This document shows positions 53,372 to 61,756 of a DNA stretch of 64,000 nt, in pieces. The DNA is from Nannocystis bainbridge (GTDB taxonomy: Bacteria > Myxococcota_A > Polyangia > Nannocystales > Nannocystaceae), in NCBI RefSeq assembly GCF_028368995.1, contig NZ_JAQNDL010000003.1:992001-1056000 (forward strand). Direction: 5' to 3'. Under the pieces are notes generated by a model. It did no database searches. It was not told the origin of the DNA and saw only the letters and a list, made by a program, of their open reading frames with translations. Position 1 is the first letter of the stretch, and each line of letters opens with the position of its first letter. Position numbers and translations under genes: made by a program.

Positions 53372-56300
53372 ATGGCCGGCCTCACGGCCCTGGGCGCGCT
53401 CCTGGGGCCTCTGCTGGCCTGCGGCGACGGGGGTCCATGCGGCCCGCTGGCGCCGCTGTGCGACGACCCGGGGCGCACCCGGAGCGTGGCCGTGCGGGTC
53501 CAGGACGCGGTGATGCTCGACTTCGACGGCGACGGCAAGGACGAGGCCGTGGTGCTGTCGCGCGACAACCGGCAGCTCACGCTCGGGTACGCCGACGACT
53601 GGCGCTCCTCGATCTACCTCGACAGCGACCCGGTCGGGATCGAGGCGCTGCCCGGCGAGGTCGCGGTGGCGCTGGCCGAGCCGGCACGACGGATCGAGGT
53701 CTTCGCGGTCGACGCAGAGGGCCGGCTCGACCGGCGACGGACCCTCCCGTTGCGCTCCGCTCCGATGGCGCTGCGCGCCGCCGACCTCGCCGGCGACGGC
53801 GCGCCGGAGCTGATCGCCAGCCTGTCCGGGGCGAGCCAGCTCGCGGTCGTCGATCCGGTGACCGGGGCCACGCAGCACTACGCGGCGGGCAGCGGCGCGT
53901 CGGAGCTGGCGATCGGCGACGTCGACGGCGATGCGCGCCTCGACGTGGTCGTGGTCGACGCCTTCGCCGGCGCGCTGCAGGTCCTCCGCGGCACCGGCGA
54001 CGGGCGGCTGCTGCAGGCCGAGCCGAGCCCGTCGTCGCCGGGCACGCGGTGGCTCGAGCTCGCCGATCACGACGGCGACGGCGACCTCGACGCCGTCGCG
54101 CGCGACGAGGCCACCAGCGTGCTGGTCCATCACAACGAGGGCGGCCGGTTCTCGAGCCCCGTCGCGCTGCCGATCGCCGGCGAAGCGCCCACGGGCGCCG
54201 GCCTGGCCGTCGGCCCACCGGCGAAGAACGGCCTGGTCGGGGTCGTCGTGCCGGCAGGGTTGCAGCTGCGGACCTTGTTCGGCAAGGGCGCGGCGTTCCT
54301 CGGGAACTCCGAGCGGTGGCTGCGCGAGCCCTCCGAGTGGGTCGGCACCGATCGCTCGGGCTCCGTGTTGGTCGGCGGGAACCCTTCCCTGACGCGCTTC
54401 ACCTGGGGATCGAGCGCGTCCGCCATCCAGACCTGGCGCGGGGAGCAGGTGGGTGAGTGGATCGGCTCCGGCACGGTGGCGACGGGCCACCTCGACGGCG
54501 ATCACCTGATCGACGTCGCGGTCACCATCGGCGATAGCCTCCACCTGCTCCGCGGCCGCGCCGACCTCGAGCTCGAGCGAATAGCCCAGTTCGAGCTCGA
54601 AGCGTACGCGACCTCGGTGGTGATCGCCGACGTGACCGGCGACGGCCAGCCCGAGGTCATCGTCGGCGACGATGTCCGTGCGCAGGCGTTTTTTCGCGGC
54701 GACGACGGCCAGTTCGTCGCCGGGCCCGGCGTCGCGCCGAGCGTCGCGCCGCTGACGCTGGTGTCGCTCCGGACCGGTCCGGGCCAGCCGCGCGTGATCG
54801 CGGCCATCCCCGATCGAGAGTACGACCTGAGTCAGACGCCCGGAGCTTCGCTGCTGCGCTTCGCCGAAGACGGCGCCGTCACCGTGGTCGAGTTTGCCGA
54901 CGGCCTGTACGTCGACAAACTGATCGCGGTCGACTTCGACGAGGACGGCGTCGACGAGCCGCTGATCCTCGGGCGGCGCGACGAGACCCGGGTGCTCACG
55001 CGCATGACGCCCGCGGGCGACGGCTTCGCGCCCGGCGTCGAGCACGACCTGGCGGCGCTGTCCGGGGTCGCTCTGGAGATCGATGACTTCGCTCAACTCG
55101 CCGCGGCCGACGTCGACGGCGACGGCGACGGCGAGATGTTCGTCGACGCCCCCGGGGGTCACCTCCGCATCGAAGGGATCGCCGACGACGCGCCCCAGGC
55201 GACGCTCGCAAATCAGCTGAGCCCGACGACCGTGCGCGACGTCGACGGCGACGGGCTGCTCGACCTGGTGTACCTCCTCGGGGACAACTTCTTCTACCAT
55301 TCCGGTCTCGGCGGCGGCACGTTTGCGACCGAGCGGCGCGGTCACCGGATGATGGCGACCAAGGCGATGACCTTCGCGGACGACCCGGCAAGCCAGTTCG
55401 ACATCGTCGCTGTGGGGCATGGCATATCCACGCACCTCACCCGCGACACGATGAGCCTCGTCGGCGCGAGCGGCAGCTTCGAGTTCCACGGGGACGTGTC
55501 CCGGTTCATCCGCGCCGACCTCGACCTCGACGGTATCGACGATCTCGTGACCCTGGGCGCGAGCGGCGGCGCCGCGGCGCTGTGGGGCAGCGAGACCGAC
55601 CCACTGGGGCGCGGCGAGGGCATCGCCACCGACGCGACGGCCTTCGGCGACCTCGACGGCGATGGCCGCCCCGAGCTGCTGTCGGGCGAATGGGGCGTCC
55701 TGTTCGCGTACCGCGGATTCCCTGGCCGCCAGGAGCCCGAGGTGGTGTTCGAGGTGTTCCAGCGGCCCGTGCGTCTGGAGGTCGCGGACATCGACGCCGA
55801 CACGCGGCCCGACCTCGTCGCCCTGCGGTACGAGGACGACGATCGCCTCGCGCTCGCCGTGGCCCATGGCACCGCCGTGCCGCTGCGGTTCGACCCGTGG
55901 CAGACGATCGCCACGGTGTCGGAGTATCAGTTCGCGTCCCTGCAGCTCGGCGACGTCGACCGCGACGGCGACCTCGACATCCTCGTCGATCCCGAAGAGG
56001 CGCCCAGCGTGCTCGTGCGCGGGCTCGGCGGCCGCGCGTGGGCCGAGCCCGAGGCGCTGCCGGGCGAGCGCACCCTGTTCAGCCGCGCCGACGCGCGCGG
56101 CCGCGTCGATCTGCTGACGCAGGAGGGGCCGACGATCCATCGCCACGTCGACGGCGACCCCGCTCATCGCAGCCCGCTCGTCACAATCGACGAGGCGGCC
56201 TTGTTGACCGCGGCCGATGCCGACGGCGACGGGCGCTACGACCTCGCGGTCGCCGACGGCAAGCAATTGTTCGTGTGGCTGCTCGGCGACGGCGATCCCC

Positions 56301-56458
56301 GGCGCGTGCAGATCCCGCTCGAAGCTCCGCTCGCCGCGATCGCCGTCGATTTCCCCGACATCGACGGCGACGGCCGCCCCGACCTCGTCGCGCTCGGCAA
56401 ATTCGGCGGCCTGCTGGTCCGCTGCTCTCGCGCCCACGCCCCGGACCCCGCGCCGTAG
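53372..56458 (+). CDS. Large FG-GAP/VCBS-repeat lipoprotein
   Basis: ATG at 53372 opens a lipoprotein signal with lipobox GPLLAC (an ATG ten codons upstream is also in frame). The 1028-aa protein contains at least twelve calcium-binding loops of the form DxDGDGxxD, for example 'DFDGDGKDE', 'DHDGDGDLD', 'DVDGDGLLD', 'DLDGDGRPE' and 'DADGDGRYD', each in an FG-GAP/VCBS repeat of ~50-60 residues. Such repeats make one or two seven-bladed propellers, as in integrin alpha heads. The protein is probably surface-exposed and calcium-stabilised, with an adhesive or scaffolding role that cannot be defined further. It is a single-gene unit. Confidence 0.88.
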   Translation: MAGLTALGALLGPLLACGDGGPCGPLAPLCDDPGRTRSVAVRVQDAVMLDFDGDGKDEAVVLSRDNRQLTLGYADDWRSSIYLDSDPVGIEALPGEVAVALAEPARRIEVFAVDAEGRLDRRRTLPLRSAPMALRAADLAGDGAPELIASLSGASQLAVVDPVTGATQHYAAGSGASELAIGDVDGDARLDVVVVDAFAGALQVLRGTGDGRLLQAEPSPSSPGTRWLELADHDGDGDLDAVARDEATSVLVHHNEGGRFSSPVALPIAGEAPTGAGLAVGPPAKNGLVGVVVPAGLQLRTLFGKGAAFLGNSERWLREPSEWVGTDRSGSVLVGGNPSLTRFTWGSSASAIQTWRGEQVGEWIGSGTVATGHLDGDHLIDVAVTIGDSLHLLRGRADLELERIAQFELEAYATSVVIADVTGDGQPEVIVGDDVRAQAFFRGDDGQFVAGPGVAPSVAPLTLVSLRTGPGQPRVIAAIPDREYDLSQTPGASLLRFAEDGAVTVVEFADGLYVDKLIAVDFDEDGVDEPLILGRRDETRVLTRMTPAGDGFAPGVEHDLAALSGVALEIDDFAQLAAADVDGDGDGEMFVDAPGGHLRIEGIADDAPQATLANQLSPTTVRDVDGDGLLDLVYLLGDNFFYHSGLGGGTFATERRGHRMMATKAMTFADDPASQFDIVAVGHGISTHLTRDTMSLVGASGSFEFHGDVSRFIRADLDLDGIDDLVTLGASGGAAALWGSETDPLGRGEGIATDATAFGDLDGDGRPELLSGEWGVLFAYRGFPGRQEPEVVFEVFQRPVRLEVADIDADTRPDLVALRYEDDDRLALAVAHGTAVPLRFDPWQTIATVSEYQFASLQLGDVDRDGDLDILVDPEEAPSVLVRGLGGRAWAEPEALPGERTLFSRADARGRVDLLTQEGPTIHRHVDGDPAHRSPLVTIDEAALLTAADADGDGRYDLAVADGKQLFVWLLGDGDPRRVQIPLEAPLAAIAVDFPDIDGDGRPDLVALGKFGGLLVRCSRAHAPDPAP

Positions 56459-56602
56459 CCTTCGCCTCCGCCGCGCCGGGTCACCATCGCCACTTCGGCG
56501 CGACGGCCGATCACTGAAGCGCCACGACGGCGCCCCGCACCGAGGCGACCGAGTCTCCGGTGCGACGAACGAGCCGCCCGCACGCTCGCCAGCGCCCACC
56601 CC

Positions 56603-56661
56603 ATAATTTTACCCGGGGGATATTGACCCTTCAATAACACCCGGGTATTATTCCCGCCGTG
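56603..56661 (+). promoter_or_regulatory. Sigma-70 promoter with an embedded palindromic operator
   Basis: TTGACC (56623-56628), a 17-bp spacer and TATTAT (56646-56651) form a near-consensus promoter. The GTG start lies at 56659, 7 nt after the -10 box, so the mRNA is probably leaderless. A dyad centred at 56628/56629 carries ACCCGGGG (56611-56618) and ACCCGGGT (56639-56646), the right core lying between the -35 and -10 boxes, where a repressor would block polymerase. Confidence 0.8.
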
Positions 56662-57201
56662 CACGCCCCGCGCAGCTACACCGCCTTTGCCGGCGCTCGC
56701 CGGATCGCCTCCGGCAGCGCGCGGGAGGTCCTCCAGCGGCTCGGCGAGCTCGCCTGCGCCGGGCCCGTCCTCGTCTTCGACGACGCCACCGGGGCCCAGG
56801 TCGAGCTCGACCCGCGGCTCGCCGCTGACGACCCGCCCGCCCGCGCGGGCCCTGGTCGCCCGAAGCTCGGCGTCGTCTCGCGCGAGGTCTCGCTGCTCCC
56901 GCGGCACTGGGAGTGGCTCGAGCAGCAGCCGAGCGGCATCTCGGCCGCCCTGCGCCGGCTCGTCGAGGAGGCCATCCGGCGCGCCCCGGACGCGGAGCGG
57001 GCTCGCCTCGCGCGGGAGGCCGCGCACCGGGTCATGACCGCGCTCGCCGGCGACCTGCCCGGCTACGAGGAGGCCGCGCGGGCCCTGTTCGCGCGCGACG
57101 CCGGGCGCTTCGCCCAGACGACTCGCCGCTGGCCGGCCGACATCCGCGACCACCTCGCTCACATGCTGGGGCACGCCTTTCCGCCCGGAGACGACCCATG
57201 A
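56659..57201 (+). CDS. DUF2239-family protein
   Basis: The 180-aa protein starts at GTG 56659 and matches DUF2239: 'YTAFAGARRIASGS', 'VLVFDDATGAQVELD', 'GRPKLGVVSREVSLLPRHWEWL', 'LRRLVEEAIRRA' and 'AHRVMTALAGDLPGYEEAARALFA'. The family is cytoplasmic and its role is unknown. Its stop overlaps the start of a GIY-YIG nuclease gene (ATGA), so the two are co-translated. A strong promoter lies immediately upstream with no room for a ribosome-binding site, which implies leaderless initiation at the GTG. Confidence 0.9.
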   Translation: MHAPRSYTAFAGARRIASGSAREVLQRLGELACAGPVLVFDDATGAQVELDPRLAADDPPARAGPGRPKLGVVSREVSLLPRHWEWLEQQPSGISAALRRLVEEAIRRAPDAERARLAREAAHRVMTALAGDLPGYEEAARALFARDAGRFAQTTRRWPADIRDHLAHMLGHAFPPGDDP

Positions 57202-57578
57202 CCTCGCACCTCACCACCCGCGCCGAGCACAAGCGACAGTACCGCGAGCAGCCGCGGCAGGCCGGCATCTACCTCATTCGCAACACCGTCAGCGATCGCG
57301 TGCTGCTCGGCAGCAGCATGAATTTGCACGGCCCGCTCAACCGCCACCGCTTCCTGCTCTCGATCGGCGGCCACCCCAACCGCGCCCTGCAGGACGACTG
57401 GCGCCGCCTCGGCCCGGACGCCTTCGAGTTCACGATCGCCGAGGTCGTCGCGCCGCAGGACGCAGAGGCCGGCCCGCACGAGGACGAGCTCGCGTTCCTG
57501 GAGGACCTGTGGCTCGAGCGCACGGCGCCGCTCGGCGAACGCAGCTACAACCTGCACCCGCGGATCCGCGACACCTGA
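57198..57578 (+). CDS. GIY-YIG-type nuclease-domain protein
   Basis: The 126-aa protein carries a GIY-YIG-like core: 'AGIYLIRNTVSDRVLLGSSMNL' with G-I-Y and, in place of YIG, the V-L-L-G-S-S variant; 'RHRFLLSIGGHPN' (catalytic-type Arg/His); and 'AFLEDLWLER' (Glu/Trp region). Small proteins of this kind pair with DUF2239 in many bacteria. Catalytic ability is plausible but not certain, as the second Tyr is missing. Translation is coupled to the DUF2239 gene by a 4-nt overlap. A perfect 18-bp palindrome follows 12 nt after the stop. Confidence 0.82.
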   Translation: MTSHLTTRAEHKRQYREQPRQAGIYLIRNTVSDRVLLGSSMNLHGPLNRHRFLLSIGGHPNRALQDDWRRLGPDAFEFTIAEVVAPQDAEAGPHEDELAFLEDLWLERTAPLGERSYNLHPRIRDT

Positions 57579-57590
57579 GCGGGTCATCGA

Positions 57591-57608
57591 CATGTCCAAA
57601 AGGACATG
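57591..57608. repeat. Perfect 18-bp member of the dispersed palindrome family
   Basis: CATGTCC-AAAA-GGACATG, 12 nt after the GIY-YIG stop, in the gap before a convergent gene. It could end the transcript. Confidence 0.88.
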
Positions 57609-57677
57609 GTTGATGATTGACCCGATGCGCCGCGAACGCCGCGAGCGGCTCGCCGCGCGCCGGCTCGGGGCCCAGGT

Positions 57678-58169
57678 TCAGCGCCAGCGCAGCGTGATGA
57701 CCCTGCGCGCTCCGTCGTCGAGGCTCACCAGCTCGCTGGGCTCCGGCCCTTCGTCGTCGGGCATCCCGATCCGGCCCGCATAGGCGTGGACGTGCGCGAT
57801 TTTCGGCCAATGCGCGCGGAGCTGCTCGACGAGCAACCGCTCGATGAGTTCGAGGTCGGGCGTCGTGTCGGCCCCGAACCAGTCGACCCGCCCGAGCGGG
57901 TAGCTGTCGCGCGGATCGAGGAGCGTCCGGCCCGCGAGCAACACCAGGCCGTCGAGCGAGCACTCGTCGTAGTCGTATCCGTGCGCGTCATATGTGAAGA
58001 GCTCGACCGGGAAGCGCTCGAAGGCCCGCTCTGCCTCCACGTTGAACACGGCGAGCGCGACCTCCGGGAGATCACGGAGCGCCCCGGCGATGTTGAGGAG
58101 CTCCGCCTGCAACGCGGGTGACACGGCGGCGAGTGCCGCGCGAACCGACCGCTCGTCGACGCAACGCAT
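57678..58169 (-). CDS. Hypothetical cytoplasmic protein
   Basis: The 163-aa product has no signal peptide or membrane segment. It is mixed alpha/beta and acidic, with a Tyr/Asp-rich segment 'YDAHGYDYDECSLDGLVLL' in the middle and a Trp near the end ('VITLRWR'). No family is recognised. It is a single gene between the convergent GIY-YIG operon and a same-strand lipoprotein gene. Confidence 0.55.
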   Translation of the reverse strand: MRCVDERSVRAALAAVSPALQAELLNIAGALRDLPEVALAVFNVEAERAFERFPVELFTYDAHGYDYDECSLDGLVLLAGRTLLDPRDSYPLGRVDWFGADTTPDLELIERLLVEQLRAHWPKIAHVHAYAGRIGMPDDEGPEPSELVSLDDGARRVITLRWR

Positions 58170-58357
58170 GGCCCGACTATAGGGCCGCTCCAGGGCAGGC
58201 GACCAGCGCGCGGACCCGAAGTTCGTCGGGGCTCACGCGGTACGGACGCCTGCTCGAGGGCCGAGCGCCCAATTCTTCGCCACGGCTCTACCCGCTCGGC
58301 GAGGCGGCCGGCTCGAGAAGCGCGTACCGGCTCGTTCGGAAACTACCGGCTCGCGTA

Positions 58358-59320
58358 TCACATCGCTTCAAAAAGATCCTCGTCGAGGTGCACGATCTTG
58401 AACGGCAGGATCGGCGCCTGATTGGTATAGAGCACGCGATAGACCTCGCTGTCGACCATGTAGAGCTGGCCCTCGGCCACCGTCGCGCTCGTCAGGCCTG
58501 TCGGCACCGAAGTCGTCGTGCGGACCGTCGCCTGGGTGTGGTCATTGCCTGAGAACGACAATTGCTGCACCCCGCCGTCGTAGATCACGTACAGCTTCGA
58601 CCCGAGGAATTCGAGCCCGTCCGGGCCGGGGAATCGCGGGTCGCCCGGGACCGAGAACAGGTCGCCGGAGAACGTCACTGCGTCGATCTCGGTCGGGTCG
58701 GACAGCGACACCCGGAAGAGCGCCGGCGGCATCGAGGTCACCACCATCAGGTCCTCGCCGCCGGGGGCGATGTCGAGGCCGTTGAGGCCCATCGCGCCGG
58801 GCGCCTGGGGGGCGAATTGCGGGCTGGTGGCGAACACCTCGGCCGTGTCGTCCTCGCCGATCCGGTAGATGTTCGGCAGCGCCGAATCGGTGGCGTACAC
58901 CGTGCCCGCGGCGTCGGTCGTCAAATCATTGCAGAACGACGGCTCGCCGAGGTCGATGGTCCGCGCGATGGTCCCGGCGTCGATGTCGAACGCGAGCACC
59001 TTCGAGTTCGGGACCGGGTCGGTCTTGACATCGACCTGACAGACCCACAAGAGGCGGCGTTCCGCGTCCACGTGCGCCCCGCTGAACGACACCAGCGGGT
59101 CGGGGGAGGCGTAGAACACCTGCTCGGGGCCCAGCGCGGTGATCCGCGTGATTTCGCCCCCATTGATGGCAGTGGCGAAGAACGAGAACGTCTCCTCGTC
59201 GTAGGCGATGCCCTCGGGCAACGAGGTCTTGCTCGCCAGCTTGTACTGCTCGGGCAGGGGCAGGTCACAGGCGAGGACGGGGAGCGCGGCGGCGATGGAC
59301 AGCAGGATGGGGTGCTTCAT
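58358..59320 (-). CDS. SMP-30/gluconolactonase-like beta-propeller lipoprotein
   Basis: ATG at 59320, preceded by AAAGG, opens a lipoprotein signal with lipobox LPVLAC (~13-18); 320 aa. The mature part shows a six-bladed propeller pattern: 'LPEGIAYDEETFSFFATAINGGEITRI', 'FCNDLTTDAAGTVYATDSALPNIYRI' and 'NGLDIAPGGEDLMVV', each a beta-turn blade of the SMP-30/LRE type. The 'ND' of 'FCNDL' and the 'D' of 'TDSALP' are at positions of the metal site in the family. It is probably a periplasmic or outer-membrane lactonase-like or binding protein; activity is not proven. Confidence 0.82.
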   Translation of the reverse strand: MKHPILLSIAAALPVLACDLPLPEQYKLASKTSLPEGIAYDEETFSFFATAINGGEITRITALGPEQVFYASPDPLVSFSGAHVDAERRLLWVCQVDVKTDPVPNSKVLAFDIDAGTIARTIDLGEPSFCNDLTTDAAGTVYATDSALPNIYRIGEDDTAEVFATSPQFAPQAPGAMGLNGLDIAPGGEDLMVVTSMPPALFRVSLSDPTEIDAVTFSGDLFSVPGDPRFPGPDGLEFLGSKLYVIYDGGVQQLSFSGNDHTQATVRTTTSVPTGLTSATVAEGQLYMVDSEVYRVLYTNQAPILPFKIVHLDEDLFEAM

Positions 59321-60307
59321 GGCGACCTTTCGTCGTCGGCGGTGAGATAACCAGCTGTTTGTGATCTGAAGGAGAGAACGGATCACAGGCCGAGACTACC
59401 CGGGTCCGCGCGGTACATCACGCGAACCACCCGCTGCATTGGCCCTCTGCAGCGGGCTGCCCGTGATGCCGAACGGCGTCCGCGAACCCGTCTTCGGGGC
59501 AGCGGATCGCGGGCCCGTCACGCGCACGCAACATGCGGTTCGTCGTTTGCGGCGGGTCCTTCGCGTCGATTCGCGGTCGAGGCTGGTGCCGACGACATCC
59601 GGGTACCGTGATCGGCGACCCGATGACCGGCAACTGGGTCGGCCAGCACCCGCGCCCGGCCGCCGTCCGCCCCCGTGGCCCCGCGAGCACCACCTTTTGA
59701 CCGGGCCATTCGCAGCCTCGCGGCGATCGCCGATGTTCCTCTCGGCGGCGGGGTCCTCGGGCGACTCGGGGCGGGTCCCGATCGCGGCAGCGCTGCGCGT
59801 CCGCTTTTGTCTCGCAAAGCGCTCGCGCCTCGCCGTCATGGATCGCTTGCGTCGTACGCGCGCAACGGCGAATCGCCGCGACCTCGCCACGCCTACATCG
59901 CGATCCATGTCGTCCTTCGCCCTCGGTCGCGGCCGGCGATCGAGCTCAAAAAATCTGCGGACCCCTGAGCAGCACCGGCGCCGGCGGGGCGCTCGACGAC
60001 GTGGCGATCACCGGCGTGACCTCCTACCGCTCGGCGCTCCGAGCGGACGCGAAGCGCTGCATCCTCCGCAGCATCGCGGGCTCGCCTCGCGTTCAGCCTA
60101 GATCTCGGACCCGCGCGTGGTCCCAGCCAGGGACATGCGCGGGTCTACCTGTCGCGACCCCGAGCAGGACGCGGCTGTGAAGCTCGGCCGCCGGCCCGAA
60201 CCGCGCGCGACGGCGCGGGCCGGTCATCGATGGCGCACAGCTGGGCGTGGAGGCGGCTCCGCATGCGGGCGAGCCTCGCAGGAGGCGGCTCCGAGCGCAA
60301 CCGCGCG
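59321..60307. other. Long region without a supported gene
   Basis: Nearly 1 kb. Open frames on both strands are rich in Arg and Pro and match no family, as expected from GC bias. No repeat, hairpin with T tract or promoter was recognised. It may contain degraded sequence. Confidence 0.5.
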
Positions 60308-61312
60308 TCAAGGACGCGGCGCCTCGCCCTCGAGCCGGGCGACGTACGTGCGACGGACCAGGACGAGCCCAAGGGCCGTCAGGGGCACCGCCACGACGAC
60401 CCCCAGCGCGCCGGCCAGCACACCCATCGCCGTCTGCGCGAGGATGGTCAGCGCCGGCGGCAACGACACCGCTCTTCGCTGGATCAGCGGCGTGACCACC
60501 GTGTTCTCGACGACCTGCACCCCGACGTAGAGGACGGCCACCCAGATGGCCGTCTGCGTCCCTTGCAGCAGGGCCAGCAGCAGCGCGGGCACTGCCGAGA
60601 GGATCGGACCGAAGTTCGGCACGAACACCATCACCCCGGCCACGAGCCCGAGGACCAGCGCGAGCGGCACTCCGAGGGCCCACAGCCCCACTGCCGTCGC
60701 CACGGCGACCAGCGTCATCGACACGAGCGAGCCCACGAGCCAGCGGCGCAGCACCTGGCCGCATTCGGCGACGAGCGCCCTCACCCGTGGCCGGGCATCC
60801 ACGGGGAACAGCCGGATCGCGTTGTCGATGTACACCCGCGGCTGCAAGGCCGCCCACAGGCCGACGACCGCGATCACGAACAGGCTGACGACCGCGCCGA
60901 ACGTCGTCGACAGCGCTCGACCGGCGCCCTGCATCGCCTCCGGCTGGGCGCCCTGCACCCGGGCGATCAGCCAGCGACCCCAGCGGTGTTGTTCGAGCAT
61001 CGCCGACAGCTCGCGCCATGCGTCGGGGATCTGCGCCATCATCTCGTCGAATTGCCGGCCGAACTCGGGCGCGATCGCAAACGCCGCGCCCGCCGCGGCG
61101 AGCACCAGCACCACCAATACGAGGGCGATCGACTGATTGGGCGACAGACGGGTGCGCGCGCTCAGCCAGTCCGCGGGGGCGCGCAACAGGACTGCAATCA
61201 GCACACCGGCGAACATCAGCAGCAATACGTCGACCAGCCACCACGCCAGCAGGACCCCCGCCGCCACCATGCCCGCGCGCACGAGGGCCGACGTCAAAGA
61301 TTGCGGCGACAT
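60308..61312 (-). CDS. AI-2E/PerM-family membrane permease
   Basis: The start is placed at ATG 61312 because the frame further upstream is not protein-like. The 334-aa product has the AI-2E transporter (PerM/TqsA) profile: three N-terminal helices, a periplasmic helix-rich domain (~80-150) and the C-terminal membrane core with 'LFVIAVVGLWAALQPRVYID', 'VPNFGPILSAVPALLLALLQ' and 'QVVENTVVTPLIQRR'. The family moves small molecules or ions, including signalling furanones in TqsA; the substrate here is unknown. It is a single-gene unit. Confidence 0.9.
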   Translation of the reverse strand: MSPQSLTSALVRAGMVAAGVLLAWWLVDVLLLMFAGVLIAVLLRAPADWLSARTRLSPNQSIALVLVVLVLAAAGAAFAIAPEFGRQFDEMMAQIPDAWRELSAMLEQHRWGRWLIARVQGAQPEAMQGAGRALSTTFGAVVSLFVIAVVGLWAALQPRVYIDNAIRLFPVDARPRVRALVAECGQVLRRWLVGSLVSMTLVAVATAVGLWALGVPLALVLGLVAGVMVFVPNFGPILSAVPALLLALLQGTQTAIWVAVLYVGVQVVENTVVTPLIQRRAVSLPPALTILAQTAMGVLAGALGVVVAVPLTALGLVLVRRTYVARLEGEAPRP

Positions 61313-61756
61313 CAAGCGCCGTGCCCCTCTCGCTCGCGCTCGATCGAAGGCCCCGGGAGGGCCGCCGCGGTCCGTGAACGTCGCTTCGTTGTCCGCACCG
61401 GGGGATCCAAGCACAACAATTGCCGCGGTCGAATGCGCGGCTCCGCCAGGCTCGACCGTAGCCGACGAGGGCGAGCGCGCAGCCTTCGACGAGGTGCCGA
61501 GCCTGCTGGGATGCGTCAATTCAGGCATCCGCTTTTCGCCTGCGCCCCCGCGTCCTCGCGCAGCATGCGCGGCGGCGAGGTGTTCGTCGCGCGACGAACA
61601 CCTCGCTCAGGGAGCCCCGCTCTGGAATTCCCGAGATCGCGAACCTCGAGTCCGCGCGCGACTTCATGTCGATTCCACCCATTCGCCCCGCTGTCCCGTT
61701 CGCGAGGCCACCACACCCCGAAGGACCTCGTTCTCGCCGACGTGAAGCCCCGCTAG
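61313..61756. other. Region between permease and insertion sequence
   Basis: No gene is supported. It contains the 32-bp palindrome at 61575-61606. The stretch nearest the IS end is a normal chromosomal flank. Confidence 0.5.
61575..61606. repeat. Perfect 32-bp palindrome
   Basis: GCGAGGTGTTCGTCGC (61575-61590) is followed with no spacer by its exact reverse complement (61591-61606). It lies about 260 nt upstream of the permease start and 150 nt from the IS end. No T tract follows. It could be an operator or cruciform; no regulator site of this sequence is known to me. Confidence 0.85.

Noticed and set aside
53324..56599. 1091-aa minus-strand frame opposite the FG-GAP lipoprotein
   Set aside because: The plus strand encodes regular DxDGDG calcium loops; the minus frame is a compositional mirror.
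59396..60300. Several ORFs on both strands
   Set aside because: All are Arg/Pro-rich without family signature, signal peptide or ribosome-binding site, so no gene is called.
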